A stretch of DNA of 64,000 bases from contig NZ_JARKVC010000039.1 of the NCBI RefSeq assembly GCF_029851875.1, positions 1-64,000 of the forward strand, given 5' to 3'. Made by a program: the position numbers and the translations under genes. Below the pieces are notes generated by a model, which saw nothing but the letters and a program-made list of their open reading frames with translations, was not told where the DNA came from and made no database searches. This DNA comes from Actinomyces sp. Lineage in GTDB: Bacteria > Actinomycetota > Actinomycetes > Actinomycetales > Actinomycetaceae. Position 1 is the first letter of the stretch. The number at the start of each line of letters is the position of its first letter. Of this stretch, positions 53,012 through 60,721 are shown piece after piece.

Positions 53012-54282
53012 ATACTGACCTCGGGGACGTCGGCCAGGTCTGCCACCTTCGGGATCGAGCGGATCGGCCGGGACAGGACGCAGGCGAACCCGCCCAGGCT
53101 CAGCGCCGCGGCGAAGAGCAGGAGAGTCCTCGCCACCCCGAGGTGTTCCAGCGCGAGCCCGGCGCCGGCGCTGGCCAGTGGCATCATGGCCAGAGAAAGG
53201 AACGACGCCGCTGAGGACGTGCGCCCCTGGACGGCGTCGGGGGTGATGTGGACGCGGTAGGCGCCCATGCCGGCGTTGAGCGGGATGAGCGCGAGCTCCC
53301 CCAGGGCGAGGAGGCCGCCGATCCACCACACGCTCAGGCGCAGCGGCATGGCCAGGCCCATCGCGGCCAGCACCACGATCGCCGTGACGGCGATGTGTCC
53401 CACCCGTGCCTGGCGCAGGACCCAGGGTGCGGCCAACGCTGCCAGGATCCCCACGACGCCGACGCCAGCGTCCATGAGCCCGAGGGCCTGGGGCGAGGTG
53501 CCACCGAGCTGCAGGGCAAGGAACGCGCTGGTGAAGATGCCGTTCAGGCCCAGGTTGAGCACCATGCCGCACAGCACCATGTCACGGATGGCGCGTGCCT
53601 TCCATACCCACTGGATGCCTGCGACGACGTCACGGACAAGCCCGCGCAGCCGGACCGGGTCGCTGGAGGGGGCGGGCAGGTGCGTGCGCACCGCTCCCGC
53701 GCAGGCAGCCGCTGCCAGGGACAGGAGGGCGTAGACCGCCATCGGCAGGCTGCGGGTGAGGGAGAAGAGGGCTGCCGCGGCCGGACTGCCCACCACGCCG
53801 CCCAGTGAGCTGCGAGCCTGGTTGAGACTGAGCGCGGTCCCCATCTGCTCGGCAGGCACGATGCGCTTGAGAGCAGCCTGTTCGGCAGGGGAGTAGAAGC
53901 AGCCAGCAGCGCCCAGCAGGACCGCGGCCAGGAGCATGTGCGGGAAGGTGAGGACTCCAAGCACGTCAGCCAGGGGGACGCTGCCCAGGATGAGTGCGCA
54001 GGTCAGGGCGGAGACCACCATGACCCGCTTGCGGTTCCACCTGTCGCACACGGCGCCGGCAGGCAGCATCATGATCCACTGTCCCACCCCGTAGGCGCCG
54101 GTGACCACACCTGCCTTGGCGGGAGAGCGGGTGAGGTCGACGATGAGCAGCATGATCCCGAGCGAGAGCATGCCGTTTCCCAGCGAGGAGAGCGTCGAGC
54201 CGGTCAGCAGGAGGCGGTAGTCCCGGTTGCGGCGCAGCGGTGGGACGACGCCGTCGTTGGCGTGGTCAGGCGGGACAGGCAC
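53008..54282 (-). CDS. MFS transporter, probable drug-type exporter
   Basis: A 424-residue major facilitator with about twelve membrane helices and the DHA3-type loop MLPAGAVCDRWNRKRVMV (about 52-69). The SPAEQAALKRIVPAEQ and ALSLNQARSSLGGVVGSP segments are typical of the MefA-like exporters of macrolides and similar compounds; the substrate here is not known. The GTG start at 54282 is 7 bases after TAGACT, so the mRNA is probably leaderless. The stop is shared with the FAH gene on the other strand (CTAG). Palindromic element copy 2 lies just upstream. Confidence 0.85.
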   Translation of the reverse strand: MPVPPDHANDGVVPPLRRNRDYRLLLTGSTLSSLGNGMLSLGIMLLIVDLTRSPAKAGVVTGAYGVGQWIMMLPAGAVCDRWNRKRVMVVSALTCALILGSVPLADVLGVLTFPHMLLAAVLLGAAGCFYSPAEQAALKRIVPAEQMGTALSLNQARSSLGGVVGSPAAAALFSLTRSLPMAVYALLSLAAAACAGAVRTHLPAPSSDPVRLRGLVRDVVAGIQWVWKARAIRDMVLCGMVLNLGLNGIFTSAFLALQLGGTSPQALGLMDAGVGVVGILAALAAPWVLRQARVGHIAVTAIVVLAAMGLAMPLRLSVWWIGGLLALGELALIPLNAGMGAYRVHITPDAVQGRTSSAASFLSLAMMPLASAGAGLALEHLGVARTLLLFAAALSLGGFACVLSRPIRSIPKVADLADVPEVSI

Positions 54283-54289
54283 AGGGGGC

Positions 54290-54295
54290 AGTCTA
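54290..54295 (-). promoter_or_regulatory. -10 element, likely leaderless start of the MFS exporter gene
   Basis: TAGACT (minus strand) ends 7 bases before the GTG start at 54282. Confidence 0.45.
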
Positions 54296-54324
54296 GGTCA
54301 GGTCGTCAGCAGCCCTGGTTGGGC

Positions 54325-54391
54325 GAGTGTGCAGGTAGCGCGACCAGTGAGCAGTCCCGGGGTGCACACCCGCGTGCTGACCTGCACACTC
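54325..54391. repeat. 67-base palindromic element, copy 2
   Basis: The outer arms GAGTGTGCAGGT and ACCTGCACACTC are perfectly inverted (extended by GC on each side), with a central TCCCGGG at exactly the position of TCCCAGG in copy 1. The inner arms are more degenerate. It lies between the aminotransferase stop and the MFS start, both on the minus strand. Confidence 0.8.
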
Positions 54392-54405
54392 GCGCAAGGG
54401 AACGC

Positions 54406-55653
54406 CTAGAGACGGCCGACGGCGTCGACGATCCTGGTCAGCGTCTCCTCCTCGATCGCGCGGCCGGTGGCCAGGTTGAGACGGCAGTAGGCCTCGTAGC
54501 CGCGGCCGAAGGCGGCGCCGTCATTCATGACCACCCCGGCCTCCCGGGCGAAGAAGGCGGCTGGGCTCTCGCCCTCAGGCAGCGGCAGGCCCGAGAAGCC
54601 CACCCACGCCAGGTAGGAACCGGCCGGCACCGTGATCTCAGTGCCCTCGGCCGCGGACAGGCACCGGGCGGCCAGGCAGGCGTTGTCGTGGATGTAGGAA
54701 CGGGCCGCCTGGTTCCACTGCCGGCCCTCATCGAAGGCGGCGACGGCGGCTGCTGCGCCCAGGGCCGCGGCCTCATGCCCGAGAGCAGCGGACAAAGGGT
54801 GAGACTCCCAGGCCCGGCGGGCCTGGCCACAGGCGATGAGCTGCGCGCAGTGGAGGCCGGGGACGTTCCAGCCCTTGGAGGCGGCGGTCGCTGTGAAGGT
54901 CAGGTCCGGGTCGGCCCCCTGGCGGGAGGCGTAGGGGACGTGGCGTGCTGTCGGGTCGACGACGAGGGGCGCGTGGATCTCGTCGGCAAAGACGGGCACG
55001 CCGTAACGGGCGGACAGCGCGGCGACGGCGTCGAGCTCGGCGGGCTCAAGGACCTGGCCCACCGGGTTCCACGGGTTGCACAGGACCAGCAGACCGGCTC
55101 CTGCCGCCATCGCCGACTCGATCGCCTCCAGGTCCAGCGCCCAGCCCGGGGCACCAGAGGCGCCGGAGGCGGGGGTGCGCAGCGCGGGCACCTGCACACA
55201 CTCGCGGCGGTGCTGTCCGGGAATGGACAGGAAGGGCATGTAGGCCGGCGTGGGCACGATGACGGCGGAGCCGGGCCTGGTGTGGTACTCGATGAGGGCG
55301 CCCAGGGCGGACAGGACGTTGGGCAGCAGGCTGATGTGCTCCACCGGAACCTGCCACCCCAGCACCTGCGACTCGTAGCGGGCCGTGGCCTCACGCGTCT
55401 GCTGCGCCAGGGAGGCGGGCATGTAGCCCAGCGTCCCGCTGTCCACCGCGCGGCGCAGCACGGCGGAGACCGACGGGGCGGTTCCCAGGTCCATCTCCGC
55501 GACCCACGCGCCGATCACCTCGCCCGGCTGGCTCCACTTCAGCGAGCCTCGACGGCGCATCTCGGCCGGGGTCAGCGCGTCCCAGGCGGCGACGGTGGCA
55601 GCCAGGTCGAAGCCGGAGGAGGGGGCGGCTGAGGCGGCGTGAGCAGTGGTCAT
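54406..55653 (-). CDS. PLP-dependent aminotransferase, MalY/PatB-type
   Basis: Fold-type I PLP enzyme of 415 residues. The PLP lysine is in TATAASKGWNVPGLHCAQ (about 252-269), the substrate and PLP contact region is LVLCNPWNPVGQVLEP (about 189-204), and FADEIHAPLV (about 225-234) gives the Asp that holds the pyridine nitrogen. The N-terminal WVAEMD and GTLGYMP segments are characteristic of the MalY/PatB group, which includes cystathionine beta-lyases, so C-S lyase activity is more likely than true transamination. TAGACT lies 7 bases before the ATG. Cytoplasmic, monocistronic, and divergent from gltX. Confidence 0.88.
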   Translation of the reverse strand: MTTAHAASAAPSSGFDLAATVAAWDALTPAEMRRRGSLKWSQPGEVIGAWVAEMDLGTAPSVSAVLRRAVDSGTLGYMPASLAQQTREATARYESQVLGWQVPVEHISLLPNVLSALGALIEYHTRPGSAVIVPTPAYMPFLSIPGQHRRECVQVPALRTPASGASGAPGWALDLEAIESAMAAGAGLLVLCNPWNPVGQVLEPAELDAVAALSARYGVPVFADEIHAPLVVDPTARHVPYASRQGADPDLTFTATAASKGWNVPGLHCAQLIACGQARRAWESHPLSAALGHEAAALGAAAAVAAFDEGRQWNQAARSYIHDNACLAARCLSAAEGTEITVPAGSYLAWVGFSGLPLPEGESPAAFFAREAGVVMNDGAAFGRGYEAYCRLNLATGRAIEEETLTRIVDAVGRL

Positions 55654-55660
55654 GGAGGCG

Positions 55661-55666
55661 AGTCTA
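55661..55666 (-). promoter_or_regulatory. -10 element, likely leaderless start of the aminotransferase gene
   Basis: TAGACT (minus strand) ends 7 bases before the ATG at 55653. Confidence 0.45.
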
Positions 55667-55765
55667 GGACGAGGCAGGGAGACGAACAGGGGTCGCTGCC
55701 GTGCGCCCCGCCCGGGTGCGTGTGGGCGCGCAGGCGCTCCTGCCTCGTGGTCTCCTGGGGGCGAC

Positions 55766-55771
55766 TAGGCT
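55766..55771 (+). promoter_or_regulatory. -10 element of gltX
   Basis: TAGGCT ends 10 bases before the gltX ATG, allowing only a very short leader. Confidence 0.4.
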
Positions 55772-55781
55772 TAGCCGCATC

Positions 55782-57356
55782 ATGACTGAGACCTCCACCG
55801 CTGCCAGCCCTGCCGTCCCGGCCCCTGGCTCCAGCGACATCCGCGTCCGCTTCTGTCCCTCTCCCACCGGCACCCCTCACGTGGGGATGGTGCGCACCTG
55901 CCTGTTCAACTGGGCCTACGCCCGGCACACCGGCGGCACCTTCGTCTTCCGTATCGAGGACACTGACGCCGCTCGTGACTCTGAGGAGTCCTTCAACGCC
56001 ATCCTCGACTCCCTGGCCTGGCTCGGCCTGGACTGGGACGAGGGCGTGGGCAAGGGGGGGCCGCACGAGCCCTACCGTCAGTCCCAGCGCATGGACCTGT
56101 ACAAGCAGGTGGCGGCCGAGCTGCTGGAGGCCGGGTACCTGTACGAGTCCTTCTCCACCCCCGCCGAGGTCGAGGAGCGGCACAGGGCGCGCGGCGAGGA
56201 CCCCAAGCTGGGCTATGACGGCTTCGACCGGGACCTGACCGAGGAGCAGAAGGCAGCCTTCCGCGCCCAGGGGCGCGAGCCGGTGCTGCGGATGCGCATG
56301 CCTGACGAGGACATCACCTTCGACGACCTCGTGCGCGGACCCATCACCTTCAAGGCCGGCAGCGTGCCGGACTACGTGGTGGTGCGCGCCAACGGGGACC
56401 CTCTCTACACCCTGGTCAACCCTGTGGACGACGCCGCCATGGGGATCACCCACGTCCTGCGCGGTGAGGACCTGCTGTCCTCCACCCCGCGCCAGGTGGT
56501 GCTCTACCGCGCGCTCATGGAGATCGGCCGTGCCAGCGTCATGCCCCAGTTCGGCCACCTGCCCTACGTCATGGGGGAGGGCAACAAGAAGCTCTCCAAG
56601 CGTGACCCGGAGTCCAACCTCCTCATCCACCGCTATCGCGGCATGATCCCGGAGGGCCTGCTCAACTACCTGGCCCTGCTGGGCTGGTCGCTGTCCAAGG
56701 ACCAGGACGTCTTCTCGCCCGAGCAGCTGGTGGCGGCCTTCGACGTCCACGACGTCAACCCCAACCCGGCGCGCTTCGACCCCAAGAAGTGTGAGGCCAT
56801 CAACGCTGAGCACGTGCGTCTGCTTGAGGCCGAGGACTTCCGTGACCGTCTGGTGCCCTACCTCGCGGACGTCTACCCCGACCCTGCGGACCCTGACTGG
56901 CAGGCCCGCCCGCTGGTGGGCGCATCGAGCTTCGCTGAGCTCAGCGCGCGTGAGCAGGAGGTGCTCACCGCGGCGGCCCCGCTCATCCAGACCCGCGTGC
57001 AGCTGCTGGGGGAGGCCCGGGACATGCTCGGCTTCCTCTTCGTCACCGACGACGCGCTTGAGCTCGACGAGAAGGCGGTGTCCAGGCTCAGGGACTCGGC
57101 GCCTGCCGTGCTGGACGCCGCGACCGCAGCCCTGGAGCCGCTGGGGCCTGAGCAGTGGACGACGGCGCAGCTGGAGGAGGTCCTGCGTGCGGCCATCGTG
57201 GAGGGCCTGGAGATCAAGCCTCGACTGGCCTTCGGACCGCTGCGCGTGGCGGTGACCGGGCGTCAGGTCTCCCCGCCGCTGTTTGAGTCGATGGAGATCC
57301 TGGGCAAGGACTCCAGCCTGGCGCGTCTGCGCGCGCTGCGCAGCCGGCTGGGCTGA
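55782..57356 (+). CDS. gltX: Glutamyl-tRNA synthetase
   Basis: Class I synthetase (524 aa) that charges tRNA-Glu, and in organisms without GlnRS also tRNA-Gln for later amidation. The ATP motifs are [11 protein letters not shown] (the HIGH equivalent, about 26-36) and KKLSKRD (the KMSKS equivalent, about 268-274). The frame extends upstream, but the ATG at 55782 is best placed. The first 18 residues are a polar extension. It is followed by a strong terminator, then by tRNA-Gln and two tRNA-Glu genes, a fitting arrangement. Most actinobacteria use a non-discriminating enzyme with GatCAB; that role here is inference. Confidence 0.96.
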   Translation: MTETSTAASPAVPAPGSSDIRVRFCPSPTGTPHVGMVRTCLFNWAYARHTGGTFVFRIEDTDAARDSEESFNAILDSLAWLGLDWDEGVGKGGPHEPYRQSQRMDLYKQVAAELLEAGYLYESFSTPAEVEERHRARGEDPKLGYDGFDRDLTEEQKAAFRAQGREPVLRMRMPDEDITFDDLVRGPITFKAGSVPDYVVVRANGDPLYTLVNPVDDAAMGITHVLRGEDLLSSTPRQVVLYRALMEIGRASVMPQFGHLPYVMGEGNKKLSKRDPESNLLIHRYRGMIPEGLLNYLALLGWSLSKDQDVFSPEQLVAAFDVHDVNPNPARFDPKKCEAINAEHVRLLEAEDFRDRLVPYLADVYPDPADPDWQARPLVGASSFAELSAREQEVLTAAAPLIQTRVQLLGEARDMLGFLFVTDDALELDEKAVSRLRDSAPAVLDAATAALEPLGPEQWTTAQLEEVLRAAIVEGLEIKPRLAFGPLRVAVTGRQVSPPLFESMEILGKDSSLARLRALRSRLG

Positions 57357-57371
57357 GGCGGACACCTAGCG

Positions 57372-57406
57372 GGTGGGGCGGCGTCCTGCGGGGACGCCGC
57401 CCCACC
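57372..57406 (+). terminator. Hairpin terminator after gltX
   Basis: GGTGGGGCGGCGTCC (57372-57386) pairs perfectly with GGACGCCGCCCCACC (57392-57406) around a 5-base loop, followed by TTCT. It begins 15 bases after the gltX stop. Confidence 0.85.
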
Positions 57407-57513
57407 TTCTATGTGTCTATACTCACGCGCTGTCGGTTTGCCCTGGTACGGGGGCGTGTGTAAATTACTTCCCGCTGCTCCGAGCGGGCCACCGCCCGGA
57501 AAGCACCATTCTT

Positions 57514-57585
57514 TGGGGTATGGTGTAATTGGCAACACAGGTGATTCTGGTTCATCCATTCTAGGTTCGAGTCCTGGTACCCCAG
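57514..57585 (+). tRNA. tRNA-Gln(CUG)
   Basis: Seventy-two bases. Acceptor TGGGGTA pairs with TACCCCA, starting with U as is normal for tRNA-Gln; discriminator G. The anticodon stem GGTGA/TCATC encloses TTCTGGT, giving anticodon CUG. T-arm GGTTCGAGTCC. CCA is not encoded. Confidence 0.95.
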
Positions 57586-57596
57586 CGAGAGCGAAG

Positions 57597-57656
57597 GAAT
57601 TCGGTCAGCTGAGTCTGAGGTGATCCTGACGAATTCAAGTGACTGACTTCTTTTTC
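57597..57656 (+). terminator. Terminator after tRNA-Gln
   Basis: GAATTCGGTCAG (57597-57608) pairs with CTGACGAATTC (57626-57636) with one bulged G, followed after 12 bases by a T-rich run (CTTCTTTTTC). Confidence 0.5.
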
Positions 57657-57678
57657 TCGGCATAAGTGAATATGCGAG

Positions 57679-57751
57679 GCCCCGTTCGTCTAGCGGCCTA
57701 GGACACCGCCCTCTCACGGCGGCAGCACCGGTTCAAATCCGGTACGGGGTA
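57679..57751 (+). tRNA. tRNA-Glu(CUC), copy 1
   Basis: Seventy-three bases. Acceptor GCCCCGT pairs with ACGGGGT (first pair G-U), discriminator A. The anticodon stem CCGCC/GGCGG encloses CTCTCAC, anticodon CUC for GAG. The T-arm uses CCGGTTCAAATCCGG. CCA is not encoded. It differs from copy 2 by a single base in the D-loop (T instead of C). Confidence 0.95.
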
Positions 57752-57786
57752 CGGATCAGGAGTCCGTCTGTGGATTCGTGGTCGAG

Positions 57787-57859
57787 GCCCCGTTCGTCTA
57801 GCGGCCCAGGACACCGCCCTCTCACGGCGGCAGCACCGGTTCAAATCCGGTACGGGGTA
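57787..57859 (+). tRNA. tRNA-Glu(CUC), copy 2
   Basis: Seventy-three bases, 108 bases downstream of copy 1 and identical apart from one D-loop base. Same CUC anticodon. Here CCA directly follows the discriminator (57860-57862), so the 3' end is encoded, unlike copy 1. A terminator follows. Confidence 0.95.
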
Positions 57860-57871
57860 CCACACTCATCG

Positions 57872-57898
57872 CCCGGTTGCCTGTGCGGCCGGGTTTTT
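57872..57898 (+). terminator. Intrinsic terminator after the tRNA-Glu genes
   Basis: CCCGGTTGC pairs with GCGGCCGGG (two G-U pairs) around CTGT, followed by TTTTT. This is the one classical stem-plus-T-run terminator of the window. Confidence 0.85.
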
Positions 57899-57998
57899 GT
57901 CTGCCCAGCGACGGGGCGGCCGGTGCAGGTACGCCGGGGACAGGGCGCCAGGCGCTCTGAGAGGAGACGGGGACCTCCACCTCGTCACTGCCTCTGGC

Positions 57999-58004
57999 TA
58001 CACT
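57999..58004 (+). promoter_or_regulatory. -10 element, likely leaderless start of rnj
   Basis: TACACT ends 7 bases before the GTG at 58012. Confidence 0.5.
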
Positions 58005-58011
58005 GCCTCAC

Positions 58012-59697
58012 GTGACGAACTTTCCCACGCTCAAGGCTCCTGGTCCTATCCCCGACGGCGCGATGCGCATCACACCGCTGGGCGGTCTCGGCGAGGTCGG
58101 TCGCAACATGACCGTGTTCGAGGTTGACGGCAGGCTCCTCGTCGTCGACTGCGGCGTCCTCTTCCCCGAGGAGGACCAGCCTGGCGTCGACCTCATCCTT
58201 CCCGACTTCTCCTCCATCGAGGACCGTCTGGACGACGTCGTCGCCCTGGTCCTCACTCACGGGCACGAGGACCATATCGGGGGCGTGCCCTACCTGCTGC
58301 GCCTGCGTGAGGACATCCCGCTGGTGGGAAGCGACCTCACCCTCGCCTTCGTCGAGGCCAAGCTGCGTGAGCACCGCATCCGCCCCACGCTCAAGGTCGT
58401 CAGCGAGCACGAGCGCGTCCACTACGGCCCCTTCGACCTGGAGTTCGTGGCCGTCAACCACTCCATCCCTGACGCCATGGCGGTCTTCATCCGCACGGGC
58501 GCCGGCAACGTGCTGGCCACCGGCGACTTCAAGATCGACTCCCTGCCCATTGACGGGCGCATCACGGACCTGCGCTCCTTCGCGCGTTTCGCCGACGAGG
58601 GCGTGGACCTGTTCTGTGTGGACTCCACCAACGCCGAGGTCCCGGGCATGATCGGTCACGAGAACCAGATCGGTCCCGTGCTCGACGGCGTGTTCGCCGA
58701 GTCCGACCAGCAGATCATCGTCGCCTCCTTCTCCAGCCACGTCCACCGCGTCCAGCAGGTGCTCGACGCCGCAGCACTCCACGGGCGCCGCGTCGCCCTC
58801 GTGGGGCGCTCCATGGTGCGCAACATGGGGATCGCTGCGGAGAAGGGCTACCTCAAGGTGCCCGACGGCGTCCTCATCGACGCCCGCGACGTCACCTCCC
58901 TGCCCGCTGACGAGCGTGTGCTCATGGTCACCGGCTCTCAGGGTGAGCCGATGGCGGCCCTGTCCCGTATGGCGCACGGCGAGCACCGTTCCGTCACGGT
59001 CGAGGCAGGGGACACCGTCATCTTCGCCTCCTCGCTCATTCCCGGCAACGAGAACTCGGTCAACCGCGTCATCAACCAGCTCATGCGGCTGGGGGCGCGC
59101 GTGGTCCACCAGGGCAACGCCAGGGTCCACGTCTCCGGGCACGCCTCCTCCGAGGAGCTTCTCCACGTCTACAACATCGTGGGCCCGCGCAACGTCATGC
59201 CCATCCACGGCGAGATCCGCCACCTCGTGGCCAACGGTGCCCTGGCGGTCAAGACCGGTGTGCACCCGCGCAACGTCGTGCTGTGCGAGGACGGCGTCAC
59301 AGTCGACCTCAAGGACGGCAGGGCCCGCATCTCCGGTCAGGTCGACTGCGGCTACGTCTACGTCGACGGCTCCTCCGTCGGCGAGATCGACGAGACCGAG
59401 CTCAAGGACCGCCGGATCCTGGCGGAGGAGGGCTTCGTGTCGGTCTACGCCGTCGTGGAGACCAAGACCGGCACGATCCTGGCCGGCCCGGACATCCAGG
59501 CGCGCGGCATGGCTGAGGACGACTCGGTCTTCGACGACGTCCTGGGGGACGTCACCCGTGCGCTCCAGGACGCGCTGGACAAGGGCAACCAGGACTCCTA
59601 CTCCCTCCAGCAGGTCATGCGCCGTACGGTCGGCCGCTTCGTGGGGCGTCGTCTCAAGCGCCGCCCGATGATCGTGCCCGTGGTGATCGAGGCCTGA
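58012..59697 (+). CDS. rnj: Ribonuclease J
   Basis: Metallo-beta-lactamase/beta-CASP ribonuclease (561 aa) with 5'-3' exonuclease and endonuclease activity, central to mRNA decay and rRNA processing in bacteria without RNase E dominance. The N-terminal ITPLGGLGEVGRNMTVFE (about 20-37) and the metal motif LTHGHEDHIGG (about 81-91) are diagnostic; the beta-CASP part includes the GSQGEPMAAL segment (about 307-316) and a later HASSEELLH (about 380-388). The GTG start lies 7 bases after TACACT. It opens the run rnj, pfkB-like, ftsK, pgsA found in this order, with variations, in other actinobacteria. Confidence 0.95.
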   Translation: MTNFPTLKAPGPIPDGAMRITPLGGLGEVGRNMTVFEVDGRLLVVDCGVLFPEEDQPGVDLILPDFSSIEDRLDDVVALVLTHGHEDHIGGVPYLLRLREDIPLVGSDLTLAFVEAKLREHRIRPTLKVVSEHERVHYGPFDLEFVAVNHSIPDAMAVFIRTGAGNVLATGDFKIDSLPIDGRITDLRSFARFADEGVDLFCVDSTNAEVPGMIGHENQIGPVLDGVFAESDQQIIVASFSSHVHRVQQVLDAAALHGRRVALVGRSMVRNMGIAAEKGYLKVPDGVLIDARDVTSLPADERVLMVTGSQGEPMAALSRMAHGEHRSVTVEAGDTVIFASSLIPGNENSVNRVINQLMRLGARVVHQGNARVHVSGHASSEELLHVYNIVGPRNVMPIHGEIRHLVANGALAVKTGVHPRNVVLCEDGVTVDLKDGRARISGQVDCGYVYVDGSSVGEIDETELKDRRILAEEGFVSVYAVVETKTGTILAGPDIQARGMAEDDSVFDDVLGDVTRALQDALDKGNQDSYSLQQVMRRTVGRFVGRRLKRRPMIVPVVIEA

Positions 59698-59704
59698 GGA
59701 GCGG

Positions 59705-60628
59705 ATGAGCGTGCTGCGTCCGGCCTGCTTTATCTCCACAGGCTCCGTCCTGATCGACCTTCCCCTGCGCGTGGACCACATCCCCGCGCCAGGTGGCGCC
59801 GTCACGGCGGTCTCCTCCGGCCCGACGGTGGGAGGCGGCTACACGGTCGTGTCCGCCGTCGCCCGTCAGGGAGTCCCGGCGGCCCTGGCCGCGACCCTGG
59901 GTACCGGCCCGAACTCCGCCCAGGTGCGTGAGTCCATGCAGGCCGACGGCGTCGAGCTCGTCGTCGAGGAGCTCGTGGGGGACATCGGCACCTGTACCAC
60001 CCTCATCGAGCCGCCTGGCCGGCGTACCTTCATCACGACCGAGGGGGTGGAGGCCGAGCCCCAGATCGAGGACCTGGACCGCATCGAGCTGGTGCCGGGG
60101 GACTGGGTCTACGCCACCGGCTACGACCTGGCCCACCCTTCCTCCTCAGCCGCCATCAGCCAGTGGCTGCTGCGCCTGCCCGAGCACGTGGGTCTCATCC
60201 TCGACCTCGGTCCGGTCGAGTCCGAGATCCCCGAGGACCTGCTGCGCCGTCTGCTGGCTCGTGCCACCTTGCTCACCGGCAACGACATGGAGATCACCCA
60301 CCTCATCCAGCGTCTGGGCGGTGCCGACGAGCTGCGCGAGGCAGCCCCGCGCGCTCTCATCGTGCGGCGTACCGGCGTGCACGGCTGCGTGCTGTGGCCG
60401 GCGGTGGGAGACCACATCGAGGTTCCCGGTTTCACCTGCACGGTCCTGGACACCACCGGCGCGGGGGACACCCACACCGGGGTGCTCGTGGCCAGCCTCA
60501 TGGACGGGATGGACGTGGTCACCGCGGCCCGGCGCGCCAACGCCGCGGCCGCCGAGGCGGTCTCACGCCTGGGACCGGCCCGCGCGCCCAGGCGCGACGA
60601 GATCGACGCCTTCCTCGCCGAGGCCTGA
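59705..60628 (+). CDS. PfkB-family carbohydrate or nucleoside kinase
   Basis: A 307-residue ribokinase-like kinase. The C-terminal signature DTTGAGDTHTGVLVA (about 248-262) with the catalytic Asp of GAGD is clear; the N-terminal VGGGYTVVSAVARQGVPAAL segment (about 42-61) replaces the usual GGxxxN substrate motif, with Y where Asn is expected. The substrate is unknown; ribose, fructose-type sugars or nucleosides are possible. It starts 7 bases after rnj and is probably cotranscribed with it. Confidence 0.88.
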   Translation: MSVLRPACFISTGSVLIDLPLRVDHIPAPGGAVTAVSSGPTVGGGYTVVSAVARQGVPAALAATLGTGPNSAQVRESMQADGVELVVEELVGDIGTCTTLIEPPGRRTFITTEGVEAEPQIEDLDRIELVPGDWVYATGYDLAHPSSSAAISQWLLRLPEHVGLILDLGPVESEIPEDLLRRLLARATLLTGNDMEITHLIQRLGGADELREAAPRALIVRRTGVHGCVLWPAVGDHIEVPGFTCTVLDTTGAGDTHTGVLVASLMDGMDVVTAARRANAAAAEAVSRLGPARAPRRDEIDAFLAEA

Positions 60629-60706
60629 GACCGGCCGTGGGCGAGGAGTCGGCCACGTGCGCTGGGCGCGGCGGCGTGGCGGACCGGCCTCGGACAGCGG
60701 CACAGA

Positions 60707-60712
60707 TAGCGT
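60707..60712 (+). promoter_or_regulatory. -10 element of ftsK
   Basis: TAGCGT ends 9 bases before the ftsK ATG; no ribosome site is obvious between. Confidence 0.35.
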
Positions 60713-60721
60713 CAGGGCATC

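Noticed and set aside
57677..57862. Direct repeat resembling a short CRISPR or duplication array
   Set aside because: Both repeat units are tRNA-Glu genes with complete cloverleaf features.
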